Source of the DNA: VXNE01 sp965200505
GTDB taxonomy: Bacteria > Pseudomonadota > Gammaproteobacteria > Pseudomonadales > Azotimanducaceae
NCBI GenBank assembly: GCA_965200505.1
Contig: OZ241343.1
Span: 3,100,001 to 3,164,000, forward strand
DNA: 64,000 nt
Direction of reading: 5' to 3'
In this document: positions 43,807 through 53,331 of the stretch, piece by piece
Position numbering within the stretch: the stretch's first letter is position 1
How the letters are laid out: the number at the start of each line of letters is the position of its first letter
Translations under genes and position numbers: made by a program
The notes under the pieces: generated by a model
The model's database searches: none
What the model was told of the DNA's origin: nothing
The model's input: only the letters and a program-made list of their open reading frames with translations

Positions 43807-45279
43807 TCATCCGTGGTCGCCTCCGGGTTCGCCGGCAAGCACCCAGACGTCCTTGCCGCCGCCGCCTTGGCTCGAGTTCACCACCAAGCTGCCTTCCCGC
43901 AGCGCGACGCGACAGAACGCGCCGGGCACCATGCGCGTCTGCCCGCCCTGCAGCACGAACGGCCGCAGGTCAACGTGACGGGGGGCCGGCCGGCCATCGA
44001 TGAAACAGGGGGAGCGCGACAGCGCCAACACCGGCTGCGAAACGAAGTCCGCCGGGTTGGCGCGTATCGCCTTGGCGAACTCCTCGCGTTCCGGCGGCGA
44101 GGCGTGGGGGCCGATCAACATGCCGTAGCCGCCAGACTCGCCGACGCGCTTCACCACGAGGTCGGCGAGGTTGTCCAGCGTGTACTCCAAGTCGCGCGGG
44201 CGGCGGCACAAATGCGTCTCGACGTTGGCGAGCAGCGGCTCCTCGGATAGATAGTAGCGAATCATGTCCGGCACGAAGGCATATACGCTCTTGTCGTCCG
44301 CGACGCCTGAGCCCGGCGCGTTGGCGATGGCGACGTTGCCGAGCTTGTAGGCGTGCATGAGGCCGGGCACGCCGAGCAGCGAATCCGGCCGGAACGTCAG
44401 TGGGTCGAGGAAGTCGTCGTCGATGCGCCGGTAGATCACGTCCACCGGGCGCAGGCCGGCCGTCGAGCGCATGTAAACGAAACCGTCGTGTACCAGCAGG
44501 TCGCGCCCCTCCACCAGCGCCGCGCCGAGTTCGTTGGCGAGGAACATGTGCTCGTAGAAGGCGGCGTTGTACACCCCCGGCGTGAGCACCACGATGGTCG
44601 GGTCCGGCTTGCCGTGGGGCGCCAGCTCCTTGAGCGTCAGCAGCAGGAGGCGCCCATAGTGTTCCACGTCGCGCACCCGGCAGCGCCGGTAGAGGCGTCT
44701 GAGCCCCGCCTTCACCGCGCGGCGGTTGGCGACCATGTAGGAGACCCCGGATGGGGTGCGCAAGTTGTCCTCCAGCACTTGGTAGCCATCGTTCGCCCGC
44801 ACCACGTCGGTGCCGCAGATGGCCGCGTGGATGCCGTTGGGCACCTCCACGCCGCGCATCGCCAAGCGATATTGCGGGCAGCCGCGCACCATGTCCGCCG
44901 GGATCACGCCGTCGGCGACGATGCGCCCGGCGCCATACACGTCGTTCAGGAAGTGGTTGAGCGCCGTCAGCCGCTGGCTCAAGCCCGCTTCGAGCTCGCG
45001 CCATTCCGCGGCGGGCAGGATGCGGGGCACGCAATCGATGGGGATGATGCGCTCCACCGCCTCGTCGCCGCCATGCAGGGTGAAGGAGATGCTCTCGTTC
45101 TCGAAGAAGCGGTTGATGCGTTCGCCGATGGCTGCGAAACGCGCCGGCGTCGCTTCCCGCATCGCTTCGTGCAGGGCGCGGTAATGGCCCCGCGGCGTGC
45201 CGTCGGGCAAGAACGCTTCGTCGAATATGGTGGGATCGAGGTCGTAGGCGTCGAAATCCACGCAGCCCTCGGCGCTCAC
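43807..45279 (-). CDS. Circularly permuted ATP-grasp protein, module 2
   Basis: A 490-residue homologue of the ATP-grasp protein at 30091, with the same landmarks: ISFTLHGGDE near residue 69, VLEDNLRTPSGVSYMV, VLTPGVYNAAFYEHMFLA, and SSQGGGGKDVWVL near the end. It is predicted to form an amide bond using ATP. The GTG at 45279 overlaps the stop of the upstream restriction-methyltransferase gene by four bases (GTGA). This ties the ligase-like module to the restriction enzymes in translation, which is unexpected. Confidence 0.88.
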   Translation of the reverse strand: MSAEGCVDFDAYDLDPTIFDEAFLPDGTPRGHYRALHEAMREATPARFAAIGERINRFFENESISFTLHGGDEAVERIIPIDCVPRILPAAEWRELEAGLSQRLTALNHFLNDVYGAGRIVADGVIPADMVRGCPQYRLAMRGVEVPNGIHAAICGTDVVRANDGYQVLEDNLRTPSGVSYMVANRRAVKAGLRRLYRRCRVRDVEHYGRLLLLTLKELAPHGKPDPTIVVLTPGVYNAAFYEHMFLANELGAALVEGRDLLVHDGFVYMRSTAGLRPVDVIYRRIDDDFLDPLTFRPDSLLGVPGLMHAYKLGNVAIANAPGSGVADDKSVYAFVPDMIRYYLSEEPLLANVETHLCRRPRDLEYTLDNLADLVVKRVGESGGYGMLIGPHASPPEREEFAKAIRANPADFVSQPVLALSRSPCFIDGRPAPRHVDLRPFVLQGGQTRMVPGAFCRVALREGSLVVNSSQGGGGKDVWVLAGEPGGDHG

Positions 45280-48200
45280 TGCTTGGCAAGTTGGATTATA
45301 GGCATGGCGGCGCTGGTTCCCATCGAGCGCCGGCGGTGCCCGCTACGGTGCAGCCCAGTGGCGTCGCGTGGCGCCGGTGCCGGTCGGCGAAGCGCGGCAG
45401 GGGGCGGTGCCACCGCGTTGGCTTGAACACACGACCCGGCCATGATGCGGTCCAGCAACCGCGCCTGTTCCGGTTGGAGCGCCAGCGTGCCTTCCAGCAC
45501 CCAGATCAACTCCAAGAGCTCTTGGGTGTGCGTCGGTGGCCAGCGCGTCGGCCGCAGCGCGTTCAGCGGCGAGGATTGGCGTCCGGCGCCGTGCTTCATG
45601 CGGTAGCGCAGCCAGGACTGCACCACTTTGAGGCCAGACACCTCGAACTCGAAGATGGCGCTGGGAACCGGTGCGAACGCGCCATCTCCCACCCGCAGCG
45701 TTTGCGTGGTGGCGTCGTGGGTGAACGATTCGGGATAGCCATCCTCGTCCACCGGCACACCGACGGTGCAGCGGGCCTTGCCGGGCGGCACCCCGGCCGG
45801 CTCGTCGCGGTCGAGGCAGCGTCGATGGTAGGTGTGCAGCTTCAAGAGCTTGCGGCCCACCGCGTGGACTTCAAGGAATAGGGCGGCGCTGGTGGTGATG
45901 GGCACCCGCAGCTCGCGGCTGCCGAGCTCGTGGGCGAAGCGTTCGGTGAAGGCTGGATGGGCGAGTGCGCCATAGACGTAGGCGAGGAAGTCCTCTGCGC
46001 CGGCGTCGGCGAGGGGCAGTTGGCCGAGCAAGCCCGGGGCGATGTTCGCTGCTTGGGCGTCCGCGCCGCGGTAGAGCGGGATGGTGTCTTTGGCGCCGCG
46101 GCCGGAAAAGTGGTGGAGGTCCGGAACGTCAGCGGTTGCGACGAGCGCCGGGCCCGCGCCGAGTGGTTGCGTGAACGAAGTGGTCAGGTAGATCTGCCGG
46201 TCGCCGTGGGCCCGCCACAGATCTGGCCGCCGAAGGTCCATCAAGCGCCCGTCGGCCAAGACGTGCTGGCGGTCCAAGGAGCGATGCGCGTAACGGTGGA
46301 TGGTCGGCGCCGCGGCGTCCGCCGGCAGTTCCGCCAGCGGCGTGTCGTCCCGCGCTCCGGTCTGGCCCGGCAGCCCGGCGCGATACCGTCCGGCCACGGT
46401 TCGATCCCGCGTCTCCCGAAACAGCGCCGCGCGGTTCTCCGCCTTCATCAACTCACGCCAGCGGCGCGAGAGGGTCTGCGCATCCGGCGCGATGGGCCAA
46501 GTGCGCTTCAACTGCACCCCCGAGTGCTGCCACGGCATCAAATCCGCCAGCAGCGGTAGCTGGAAGTAGTCGCCTGCCCGCGCCGGCAGAAGGGGCGCGT
46601 GCCAGCCGTCGGGGCAGTCCTGCCACGCCACGTCTTGAAGGCAGTGAATCGCGTTGAGCTGCATGAGCTTCGCCGCCCGCTGGCCGTCGATGCGGGCGTA
46701 ACGGACGCTCGCGGGCACCTTCGGCCTGGCGTGGCCGCGCCGCATGGCGATGGCGACGGCCACCGGCGTCTGGATGGCGAACACGTTCTCGCTGCGCCGT
46801 CCGCCGCGGCCCTCGCCGCCAAGGTCCAGGATCCAGATTTCGTCGCACAGCCGGCGCAGGTGCTCACGCATCCCCAGGAACGCATCGCCGTCCAAGTAGC
46901 TTGCGGCGGTGATGAAGCTGACCACGCCGCCCCGCCGGTCGTCCTGCTCGAACACCTTCCACAGCGCCCAGCGCCAGAAATACACATAGAGGTTGTAGAG
47001 GTTCTTCAACTGGCCGCCGCGCCCGGCCGCCACCACGGGCGCGGCGAAATCCCGGAAGATGGCGTCCTTGCCGGTGCCGTTCCCGCCGGCGCGGTCCTCG
47101 CCCCAGCGCACCCACGAGCCGGTGCGGTGGCCGTTGTCGCTCGTCGCCGCCTCGTGCCGGTCGTAGGGCGGATTGCCGAGGCAGACGATCATCGGCGTCC
47201 GCCGCTTCACCTCAAGCGCCAGCCGATGCTGCTCGGAGATCGGCTGCATGAAGAGCGGCAGTTGGCGCGGCTCGGCGTGGGGGCTCTCCAAGGTGTCCGT
47301 CAAGTAGATGTTGGCGCGGTGGCTCGTGGCGCCGCGCTGCTGCAGCAGCCGGCTCACCCGGAGTTCGCTCACGGCGTAGGGGCCGACCAGACGCTCGAAG
47401 CCATGCAGGTTGGCCGCCAGTTGCGTGGCGTAGTTGGCCACCGCGCCGGCGCCGTAACGCTCCGCCACCCGTGCCAGGGCGTGTTCCACGATGCCGAGCA
47501 GGTAGGTGCCGGTGCCCACGGCTGGATCCAATGTCGTGACCTCGGGGTCCGCGAAGCCCAGCGGGCGGCGCAGCGGGCCGGTCAGAAGATCGTCCACCAA
47601 ACGCACTTGGGCCCGCACCACTTCGGTGGGCGTGTAATAGACCCCCGCGTCCTTGCGCAGGGCCGGGTCGTAGGCGGCCAGAAAGTCCTCGTAGAAGTGG
47701 AGCCACGGATCGTGCGCCGTGTCGGGGCCCTCAGCCGGGGTGCGCGAGGGGGCGCCCCTCGCAAGAAAAGACGCGGGCGGCACCACCGCGAGCACCCGCT
47801 GCAGCAGCGCCAGGGACGCGGACATCGCCGTGCGCGCGTTCGGATCGGTGAGCACCTGCAGGGCGCGGGAGAGCAGGTTGTGATGGGCGGCGAGCGTGTC
47901 CTGCGCGCTTTCCAGCGTCAGCGGATCGGCGCCCTCCGCCCGCCCGAGCAGCAGCGCGAAGACCACCGTTTGGGCGTAGGCGTCGCTGAACTGGGCATCC
48001 GTTGCGTCCGGGAACAGCAGCTGCCGCCAATCCTCCGCCAGCGTCGAGAGCGCCGAGGCGTCGTCCCCAAGCGCATCCGTGACGTCGTCGCGCAGCAGCC
48101 GGCAAAGCGGCGCCAAGAGCGCGGCGAACGCCTTCAGGTCGATGCGGCCGCGGGCGTCCTGCGGCAGGATCGGTTCCCAGGAGAGGAAGTCGCGCAGCAA

Positions 48201-48674
48201 CTGGGCGAGGCGTGTGGCATCCCGTTCCTGAACCGCCCCGACACCTTCGTCGACGATGTCCCCGGCCAGCCGCACGATGGGGCCGGCGCGTTCGCCGTTG
48301 CGGTACAGCGCCCACTCGTTGCCGTCGCCGTAGAGGATGTTCGGAATGGCGGCGAAGCGCTTGAACTGCTGTCGGTTACGCCCGCGAAAGCGCTTGGAGT
48401 CTGCGCCGACACCGGGTGCTTTCAGTTCCACGTAGCCGGCCAGCGCTCCGGCGTTCGAGACGGCGAAGTCCGGGCGGCCGAGGCGGCTCGGCAGCGCCGC
48501 CTCGCCGGCGCAGGTGGCGTCGATGCCGAACGCCTCGGCAGTCGCCGACAACAGGTTCTCGAACGGTCCGCGCAGTTGTTCCTCGGCGCCTGCGGCGAAC
48601 GGCGCCGCGCTCTTGCGGGCCACCGCGGCGGCGAAGGTGCGCAGGGCGGGAAGGAGACCTTCTGATTGGGCCAT
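45276..48674 (-). CDS. Type ISP-like restriction-methyltransferase, copy 1
   Basis: A 1132-residue single-chain enzyme. A PD-(D/E)xK nuclease-like site lies at RPDFAVSN (D69) and YVELKAPG (E83-L-K85). The adenine methyltransferase core has TLDPAVGTGTYLLG (DPAVGTG at 383-389) and CLGNPPYDRHEA (NPPY 501-504). The C-terminal specificity domain matches the type ISP family (SGLKVVQSWLRYRMKHG, then LLELIWVLEGTLALQPEQA). No helicase motifs were seen, unlike classical type ISP enzymes. Compared with copy 2 it has a 14-residue insertion near residue 303 (FLARGAPSRTPAEGPD). Start ATG 48674 follows copy 2 by 28 bases. The extended upstream frame overlaps copy 2 and is rejected. Confidence 0.87.
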   Translation of the reverse strand: MAQSEGLLPALRTFAAAVARKSAAPFAAGAEEQLRGPFENLLSATAEAFGIDATCAGEAALPSRLGRPDFAVSNAGALAGYVELKAPGVGADSKRFRGRNRQQFKRFAAIPNILYGDGNEWALYRNGERAGPIVRLAGDIVDEGVGAVQERDATRLAQLLRDFLSWEPILPQDARGRIDLKAFAALLAPLCRLLRDDVTDALGDDASALSTLAEDWRQLLFPDATDAQFSDAYAQTVVFALLLGRAEGADPLTLESAQDTLAAHHNLLSRALQVLTDPNARTAMSASLALLQRVLAVVPPASFLARGAPSRTPAEGPDTAHDPWLHFYEDFLAAYDPALRKDAGVYYTPTEVVRAQVRLVDDLLTGPLRRPLGFADPEVTTLDPAVGTGTYLLGIVEHALARVAERYGAGAVANYATQLAANLHGFERLVGPYAVSELRVSRLLQQRGATSHRANIYLTDTLESPHAEPRQLPLFMQPISEQHRLALEVKRRTPMIVCLGNPPYDRHEAATSDNGHRTGSWVRWGEDRAGGNGTGKDAIFRDFAAPVVAAGRGGQLKNLYNLYVYFWRWALWKVFEQDDRRGGVVSFITAASYLDGDAFLGMREHLRRLCDEIWILDLGGEGRGGRRSENVFAIQTPVAVAIAMRRGHARPKVPASVRYARIDGQRAAKLMQLNAIHCLQDVAWQDCPDGWHAPLLPARAGDYFQLPLLADLMPWQHSGVQLKRTWPIAPDAQTLSRRWRELMKAENRAALFRETRDRTVAGRYRAGLPGQTGARDDTPLAELPADAAAPTIHRYAHRSLDRQHVLADGRLMDLRRPDLWRAHGDRQIYLTTSFTQPLGAGPALVATADVPDLHHFSGRGAKDTIPLYRGADAQAANIAPGLLGQLPLADAGAEDFLAYVYGALAHPAFTERFAHELGSRELRVPITTSAALFLEVHAVGRKLLKLHTYHRRCLDRDEPAGVPPGKARCTVGVPVDEDGYPESFTHDATTQTLRVGDGAFAPVPSAIFEFEVSGLKVVQSWLRYRMKHGAGRQSSPLNALRPTRWPPTHTQELLELIWVLEGTLALQPEQARLLDRIMAGSCVQANAVAPPPAALRRPAPAPRDATGLHRSGHRRRSMGTSAAMPIIQLAKQ

Positions 48675-48702
48675 GGCTGGCTCTGGATTCCGCGGAATCA
48701 CG

Positions 48703-51700
48703 CTAACTGTGAGGCACAAGCGACGGTGTGTGGCTCGGCGCGGGCGGCGGCTGGCGCAGCGCATCGGGGGGCGGGGGCACTGCACTCGCCTGTACGCATG
48801 GGCCCGCCAAGACGCGCTCCAGCAAACGCGCCTGTTCGGGGTAAAGCGCAAGCGTTTCCTCCAGCACCCAAATCAGCTCCAAGAGCTCTTGGGTGTGGGT
48901 CGGTGGCCAGCGTGCCGGCCGCAGCGCGTTCAATGGCGAGGATTGGCGGCCGGCGCCGTGCTTCATGCGGTAGCGCAGCCACGATTGCACCACCTTGAGG
49001 CCAGACACCTCGAACTCGAAGATGGCGCTGGGAACCGGCGCGAACGCGCCATCGCCCACCCGCAGCGTTTGCGTGGCGGCGTCGTGGGCGAACGACTCCG
49101 GGTAGCCATCCTCGTCCACCGGCACACCGACGGTGCAGCGCGCCGTTCCGGGGTGTACCCCGGCCGGTTCGTCGCGGTCGAGGAAGCGTCGATGGTAGGT
49201 GTGCAGCTTCAGGAGTTTGCACCCAACCGCGTGTACTTCGCGGAACAAGGCCGCGTCGGTGGTGATGGGCACCCGCAGTTCGCGGCTGCCGAGCTCGTGG
49301 GCGAAGCGTTCGGTGAAGGCTGGATGGGCGAGGGCGCCATAGAGGTAGGCCAGGAAGTCCTCCGCGCCGGCGTCGGCGAGGGGCAGTTGGCCGAGCAAGC
49401 CGGGGGCGACGTTCGCCTCCTGTCCATCCGCGGTGCGGTACAGGGGAATGGCGTCCTTGGCGCCGCGGCCGGAGAAGTGGTCGAGGTCTGGGATGTCGGC
49501 GCAGGCGAGGAGCGCCGGCCCGCGGCCCAACGGTTTCGTGAGCAAGCTGGTCAGGTATATCTGTCCGTCGCTGTGGGCCCGCCAGAGATCCGGCCGCCGA
49601 AAGTCCATCAAGCGCCCGTCGGCCAACACATGCTGGCGGTCCAAGGAACGATAAGCGTAGCGGTGGATGGGCGGTGTCTCGGCGTCCGCCGGCAGGTCGG
49701 CCAGCGGCGTGTCGTCCGGCTCGCCCGCTTGGCCCTTCCGGTCCGCCAGCGCGACGCGATACTGTCCTTTCACCGTCCGATCCCGCGTCTCCCGAAACAG
49801 TGCGGCTCGGTTGGGCGCCTTCATCAACTCACGCCAGCGGTGGGTCAAGGTCTGCGCATCCGGCGCGATGGGCCAAGTGCGCTTCACCTGCACACCCGAG
49901 TGCTGCCACGGCATCAAGTCGGCCAGCCGGGGCAGGTTGGAGTAGCCGCTCGCCGCGGCCGGGAGGAAGGGTGCCCGCCAGCCATCGGGACAGTCCTGCC
50001 AGTCCACGTCTTGGAAGCCGCCGATGGCGTCTAGCTGTTTGAGCTTTTGCGTGCGACGGCCATTGATGAGGGCGTAGCGGACCTTTGCCGGCGCCTCTGG
50101 CTGCACCGCGCTCCGGCGCATGGCGATGGCGATGGCGACCGGCGTCTGGATGGCGAACACGTTCTCGCTCTGGCGCCCGCCGCGGCCCTCGCCGCCGAGA
50201 TCCAGGATCCATATCTCGTCGCACAGCCGCCGCATGTGTTCCCGCATCCCCAGGAACGCGTCGCCGTCCAAGTAGCTCGCCGCGGTGATGAAGCTGACCA
50301 CCCCGCCACGCTGGTCGTCCTGCTCGAACACCTTCCACAGCGCCCAGCGCCAGAAATACACATAGAGGTTGTAGAGGTTCTTCAACTGGCCGCCGCGCCC
50401 GGCCGCCACCACGGGCGCGGCGAAATCCCGGAAGATGGCGTCCTTGCCGGTGCCGTTCCCGCCGGCACCTTCCTCGCCCCAGCGCACCCACGAGCCGGTG
50501 CGGTGGCCGTTGTCGCTCGTCGCCGCCTCGTGCCGGTCGTAGGGCGGATTGCCGAGGCAGACGATCATCGGCGTCCGCCGCTTCACTTCGAGCGCCAGCC
50601 GATGCTGCTCGGCGATCGGCTGCATGAAGAGCGGCAGTTGGCGCGGCTCGGCGTGGGGGCTCTCCAAGGTGTCCGTCAAGTAGATGTTGGCGCGGTGGCT
50701 CGTGGCGCCGCGCTGCTGCAGCAGCCGGCTCACGCGGAGTTCGCTCACGGCGTAGGGGCCGACCAGACGCTCGAAGCCATGCAGGTTGGCGGCGAGCGCC
50801 GTGGCGTAGTTGGCCACCGCCCCGGCGCCGTAGCGCTCGGCCACTCGCGCCAAGGCATGTTCCACGATGCCGAGCAGGTAGGTGCCCGTGCCCACCGCCG
50901 GGTCCAATGTCGTGACCTCGGGGTCCGCGAACCCAAGCGGGCGGCGCAGGGGGCCGGTCAGAAGATCGTCCACCAAACGCACCTGCGCCCGCACCACTTC
51001 GGTCGGCGTGTAATAGACCCCGGCGTCCTTGCGCAGCGCCGGATCGTAGGCGGCAAGGAAGTCCTCGTAGAAGTGGAGCCACGGGTCATGCGCCGTCGTG
51101 AAGAGCGCGGGCGGCACCACCGCGAGCACCCGCTGCAGCAGCGCCAGGGACGCGGACATCGCCGTGCGCGCGTTCGGATCGGTGAGCACCTGCAGGGCGC
51201 GGGAGAGCAGGTTGTGATGGGCGGCGAGCGTGTCCTGCGCGCTTTCCAGCGTCAGCGGATCGGCGCCCTCCGCCCGCCCGAGCAGCAGCGCGAAGACCAC
51301 CGTTTGGGCGTAGGCGTCGCTGAACTGGGCATCCGTTGCGTCCGGGAACAGCAGCTGCCGCCAATCCTCCGCCAGCGTCGAGAGCGCCGAGGCGTCGTCC
51401 CCAAGCGCATCCGTGACGTCGTCGCGCAGCAGCCGGCAAAGCGGCGCCAAGAGCGCGGCGAACGCCTTCAGGTCGATGCGGCCGCGGGCGTCCTGCGGCA
51501 GGATCGGTTCCCAGGAGAGGAAGTCCCGCAGCAACTGGGCGAGGCGTGTGGCATCCCGTTCCTGAACCGCCCCGACACCTTCGTCGACGATGTCCCCGGC
51601 CAGCCGCACGATGGGGCCGGCGCGTTCGCCGTTGCGGTACAGCGCCCACTCGTTGCCGTCGCCGTAGAGGATGTTCGGAATGGCGGCGAAGCGCTTGAAT

Positions 51701-52008
51701 TGCCGCCGGTTGCGCCCGCGAAAGCGCCGGGCGTCTGCGCCGGTGCCCGGTGCTTTCAGCTCCACGTAGCCGGCCAGCGCCCCGGCGTTCGAGACCGCGA
51801 AGTCCGGGCGGCCGAGGCGGCTCGGCAACGCCGCCTCCCCGGTGCAGGTGACGTCGATGCCGAACGCTTCGGCGGCTGCTGACAGCAGGTTCTCGAACGG
51901 GGCGCGTAGCTGCTCCTCCGCCGGTGCCGCGATGGGTGTGGCGCGTTTGCGGGCCACCGCGTCCGCGAAGGTGCGCAGCGCGGCAAGGAGATCGTCTGGG
52001 TGCGCCAT
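48703..52008 (-). CDS. Type ISP-like restriction-methyltransferase, copy 2
   Basis: A 1101-residue paralogue of the downstream gene with the same layout: nuclease-like RPDFAV...VELKAPG, methyltransferase DPAVGTGT and NPPY, and the ISP specificity tail. A block covering roughly residues 105-300 is identical in protein, and its DNA (about 51100-51700 against 47770-48370) shows almost no changes. The first 60 and last 450 residues differ at many positions. It should methylate one adenine-containing target and cut unmodified DNA. As the first gene of the array, it is preceded by 161 bases without a gene, where the promoter should be. Confidence 0.87.
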   Translation of the reverse strand: MAHPDDLLAALRTFADAVARKRATPIAAPAEEQLRAPFENLLSAAAEAFGIDVTCTGEAALPSRLGRPDFAVSNAGALAGYVELKAPGTGADARRFRGRNRRQFKRFAAIPNILYGDGNEWALYRNGERAGPIVRLAGDIVDEGVGAVQERDATRLAQLLRDFLSWEPILPQDARGRIDLKAFAALLAPLCRLLRDDVTDALGDDASALSTLAEDWRQLLFPDATDAQFSDAYAQTVVFALLLGRAEGADPLTLESAQDTLAAHHNLLSRALQVLTDPNARTAMSASLALLQRVLAVVPPALFTTAHDPWLHFYEDFLAAYDPALRKDAGVYYTPTEVVRAQVRLVDDLLTGPLRRPLGFADPEVTTLDPAVGTGTYLLGIVEHALARVAERYGAGAVANYATALAANLHGFERLVGPYAVSELRVSRLLQQRGATSHRANIYLTDTLESPHAEPRQLPLFMQPIAEQHRLALEVKRRTPMIVCLGNPPYDRHEAATSDNGHRTGSWVRWGEEGAGGNGTGKDAIFRDFAAPVVAAGRGGQLKNLYNLYVYFWRWALWKVFEQDDQRGGVVSFITAASYLDGDAFLGMREHMRRLCDEIWILDLGGEGRGGRQSENVFAIQTPVAIAIAMRRSAVQPEAPAKVRYALINGRRTQKLKQLDAIGGFQDVDWQDCPDGWRAPFLPAAASGYSNLPRLADLMPWQHSGVQVKRTWPIAPDAQTLTHRWRELMKAPNRAALFRETRDRTVKGQYRVALADRKGQAGEPDDTPLADLPADAETPPIHRYAYRSLDRQHVLADGRLMDFRRPDLWRAHSDGQIYLTSLLTKPLGRGPALLACADIPDLDHFSGRGAKDAIPLYRTADGQEANVAPGLLGQLPLADAGAEDFLAYLYGALAHPAFTERFAHELGSRELRVPITTDAALFREVHAVGCKLLKLHTYHRRFLDRDEPAGVHPGTARCTVGVPVDEDGYPESFAHDAATQTLRVGDGAFAPVPSAIFEFEVSGLKVVQSWLRYRMKHGAGRQSSPLNALRPARWPPTHTQELLELIWVLEETLALYPEQARLLERVLAGPCVQASAVPPPPDALRQPPPAPSHTPSLVPHS

Positions 52009-52169
52009 GGGACGTTGCCGGTCGCGGATGCGCCATGTTAGCGCCGTTGCAGGTGTCCGGTGCGCCGTTGCCGGGCAATCGCGCCGCGCCGGTTGACAGC
52101 GCAAGCCTTGGGCGGCCATGCTCACCCGGTGGCGAGAGCAAGCGGAACGCGGGAGCGGCACGGCGCAGG

Positions 52170-53330
52170 ATGAGAGAAGCGGAGTTCAAGATTTTGGTGG
52201 TGGACGACGAACCGGACCTCGAGTCCCTCGTGCGCCAACGCATGCGGCGGGACGTGCGCGCCAAGCGCTACGAGTTCGTGTTCGCCCACAATGGCCTCGA
52301 GGCGCTGACGCTCTTGGAGTCTGACCCAGACATCGACATGGTGCTGTCGGACATCAACATGCCGCGCATGGATGGCCTCACGTTGCTGGACCAGCTCGGC
52401 CAGGTGCATCCGGATTTGCGCGCCGTCATCGTTTCCGCGTATGGCGACATGAAGAACATCCGCACGGCGATGAATCGCGGCGCGTTCGACTTCGTCACCA
52501 AGCCCGTTGATTTCAACGACTTGCGCGTCACCATCGAAAAGACGCTGCAGCATCTCGTGCTGATGCGGGAGGCGTTGGCTTCCCGCGATCAACTGGTGGC
52601 GTTGCGCAACGAGCTGGACGTGGCGAGCCGCATGCAGCGCTCCATCCTGCCGACGGTGTTCCCGACGCTGGAACGCGCCAAGGTGTATGGCGCGATGGAG
52701 CCGGCGCGGGAAGTTGGCGGCGACTTCTTCGACCTTGTGAAGCTGGAGCACGGCACCTACGGCATCGCCATCGCGGATGTCTCCGGCAAGGGCGTGCCGG
52801 CGGCGCTCTTCATGATGTCGAGCCGCACGTTGCTGAAGGGGGCGGCCATCGCCACCCCGGAGCCGGACAAGGTGCTGGCCGAGGTCAATGAGCTCTTGGA
52901 GGAGGACAACGACGCCTCCATGTTCGTCACGGTCTTCTATGCCGTGTTCAACCCCAGGGATGGGCGCCTCACCTATTCCAATGGCGGGCACAATCCGCCG
53001 CTTCTGGTGCATGCCGATGGCAGCTCGGAGCTGTTGCCCACCACGAGCGGCGTGGCGCTCGGCGTGATGCCGGACATCGAGTACGAACAGGAGACGTTCC
53101 AGATGGCGCCGGGCGATCTCGTCGTCTTCTATACCGACGGCGTGACCGAAGCCATCGACGAGGCCGAGGAGGAGTTCGGCGTGGAGCGGTTGCAGGCCGT
53201 GTTCCGCGAGGACCCGCCGCAGGATGTGGAGGCTGCGAATCGAGCGGTCTTCGATGCCGTACGCGCCTTCGCCGGCGATGCGCCCCAGTTCGACGACATC
53301 ACTTGCGTGACGCTCAAGCGGGAAGCCTGA
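52170..53330 (+). CDS. Response regulator with PP2C-type (RsbU/SpoIIE) phosphatase
   Basis: A 386-residue protein. Residues 7-120 are an intact receiver (D12-D13 pocket, phospho-acceptor D61 in LSDINMPRMDG, S89, K111 in TKP). Residues about 150-386 are a PP2C-type serine/threonine phosphatase (REVGGDFFDLV, IADVSGKGVPAALFM, VVFYTDGVTEA). The histidine kinase at the end of the operon is the likely phosphodonor. In partner-switching systems such a phosphatase dephosphorylates an anti-anti-sigma protein. ATG 52170 follows GCGCAGG and begins with an ordinary receiver strand. Confidence 0.9.
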   Translation: MREAEFKILVVDDEPDLESLVRQRMRRDVRAKRYEFVFAHNGLEALTLLESDPDIDMVLSDINMPRMDGLTLLDQLGQVHPDLRAVIVSAYGDMKNIRTAMNRGAFDFVTKPVDFNDLRVTIEKTLQHLVLMREALASRDQLVALRNELDVASRMQRSILPTVFPTLERAKVYGAMEPAREVGGDFFDLVKLEHGTYGIAIADVSGKGVPAALFMMSSRTLLKGAAIATPEPDKVLAEVNELLEEDNDASMFVTVFYAVFNPRDGRLTYSNGGHNPPLLVHADGSSELLPTTSGVALGVMPDIEYEQETFQMAPGDLVVFYTDGVTEAIDEAEEEFGVERLQAVFREDPPQDVEAANRAVFDAVRAFAGDAPQFDDITCVTLKREA

Positions 53331-53331
53331 C

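Larger units (their letters stand above)
45276..52008 (-). repeat. Tandem direct repeat of two restriction-methyltransferase genes
   Basis: The genes at 45276-48674 and 48703-52008 are direct repeats on the minus strand with an offset of about 3.33 kb. Identity is uneven: nearly perfect in the linker and methyltransferase start region, lower at both ends. This points to a duplication followed by partial divergence and gene conversion. It is also a place where recombination could delete one copy. Confidence 0.85.

Noticed and set aside
46599..51882. Long plus-strand open frames opposite the two restriction-methyltransferases, similar to each other
   Set aside because: Their similarity simply reflects the duplicated genes on the other strand; composition is that of shadow frames.
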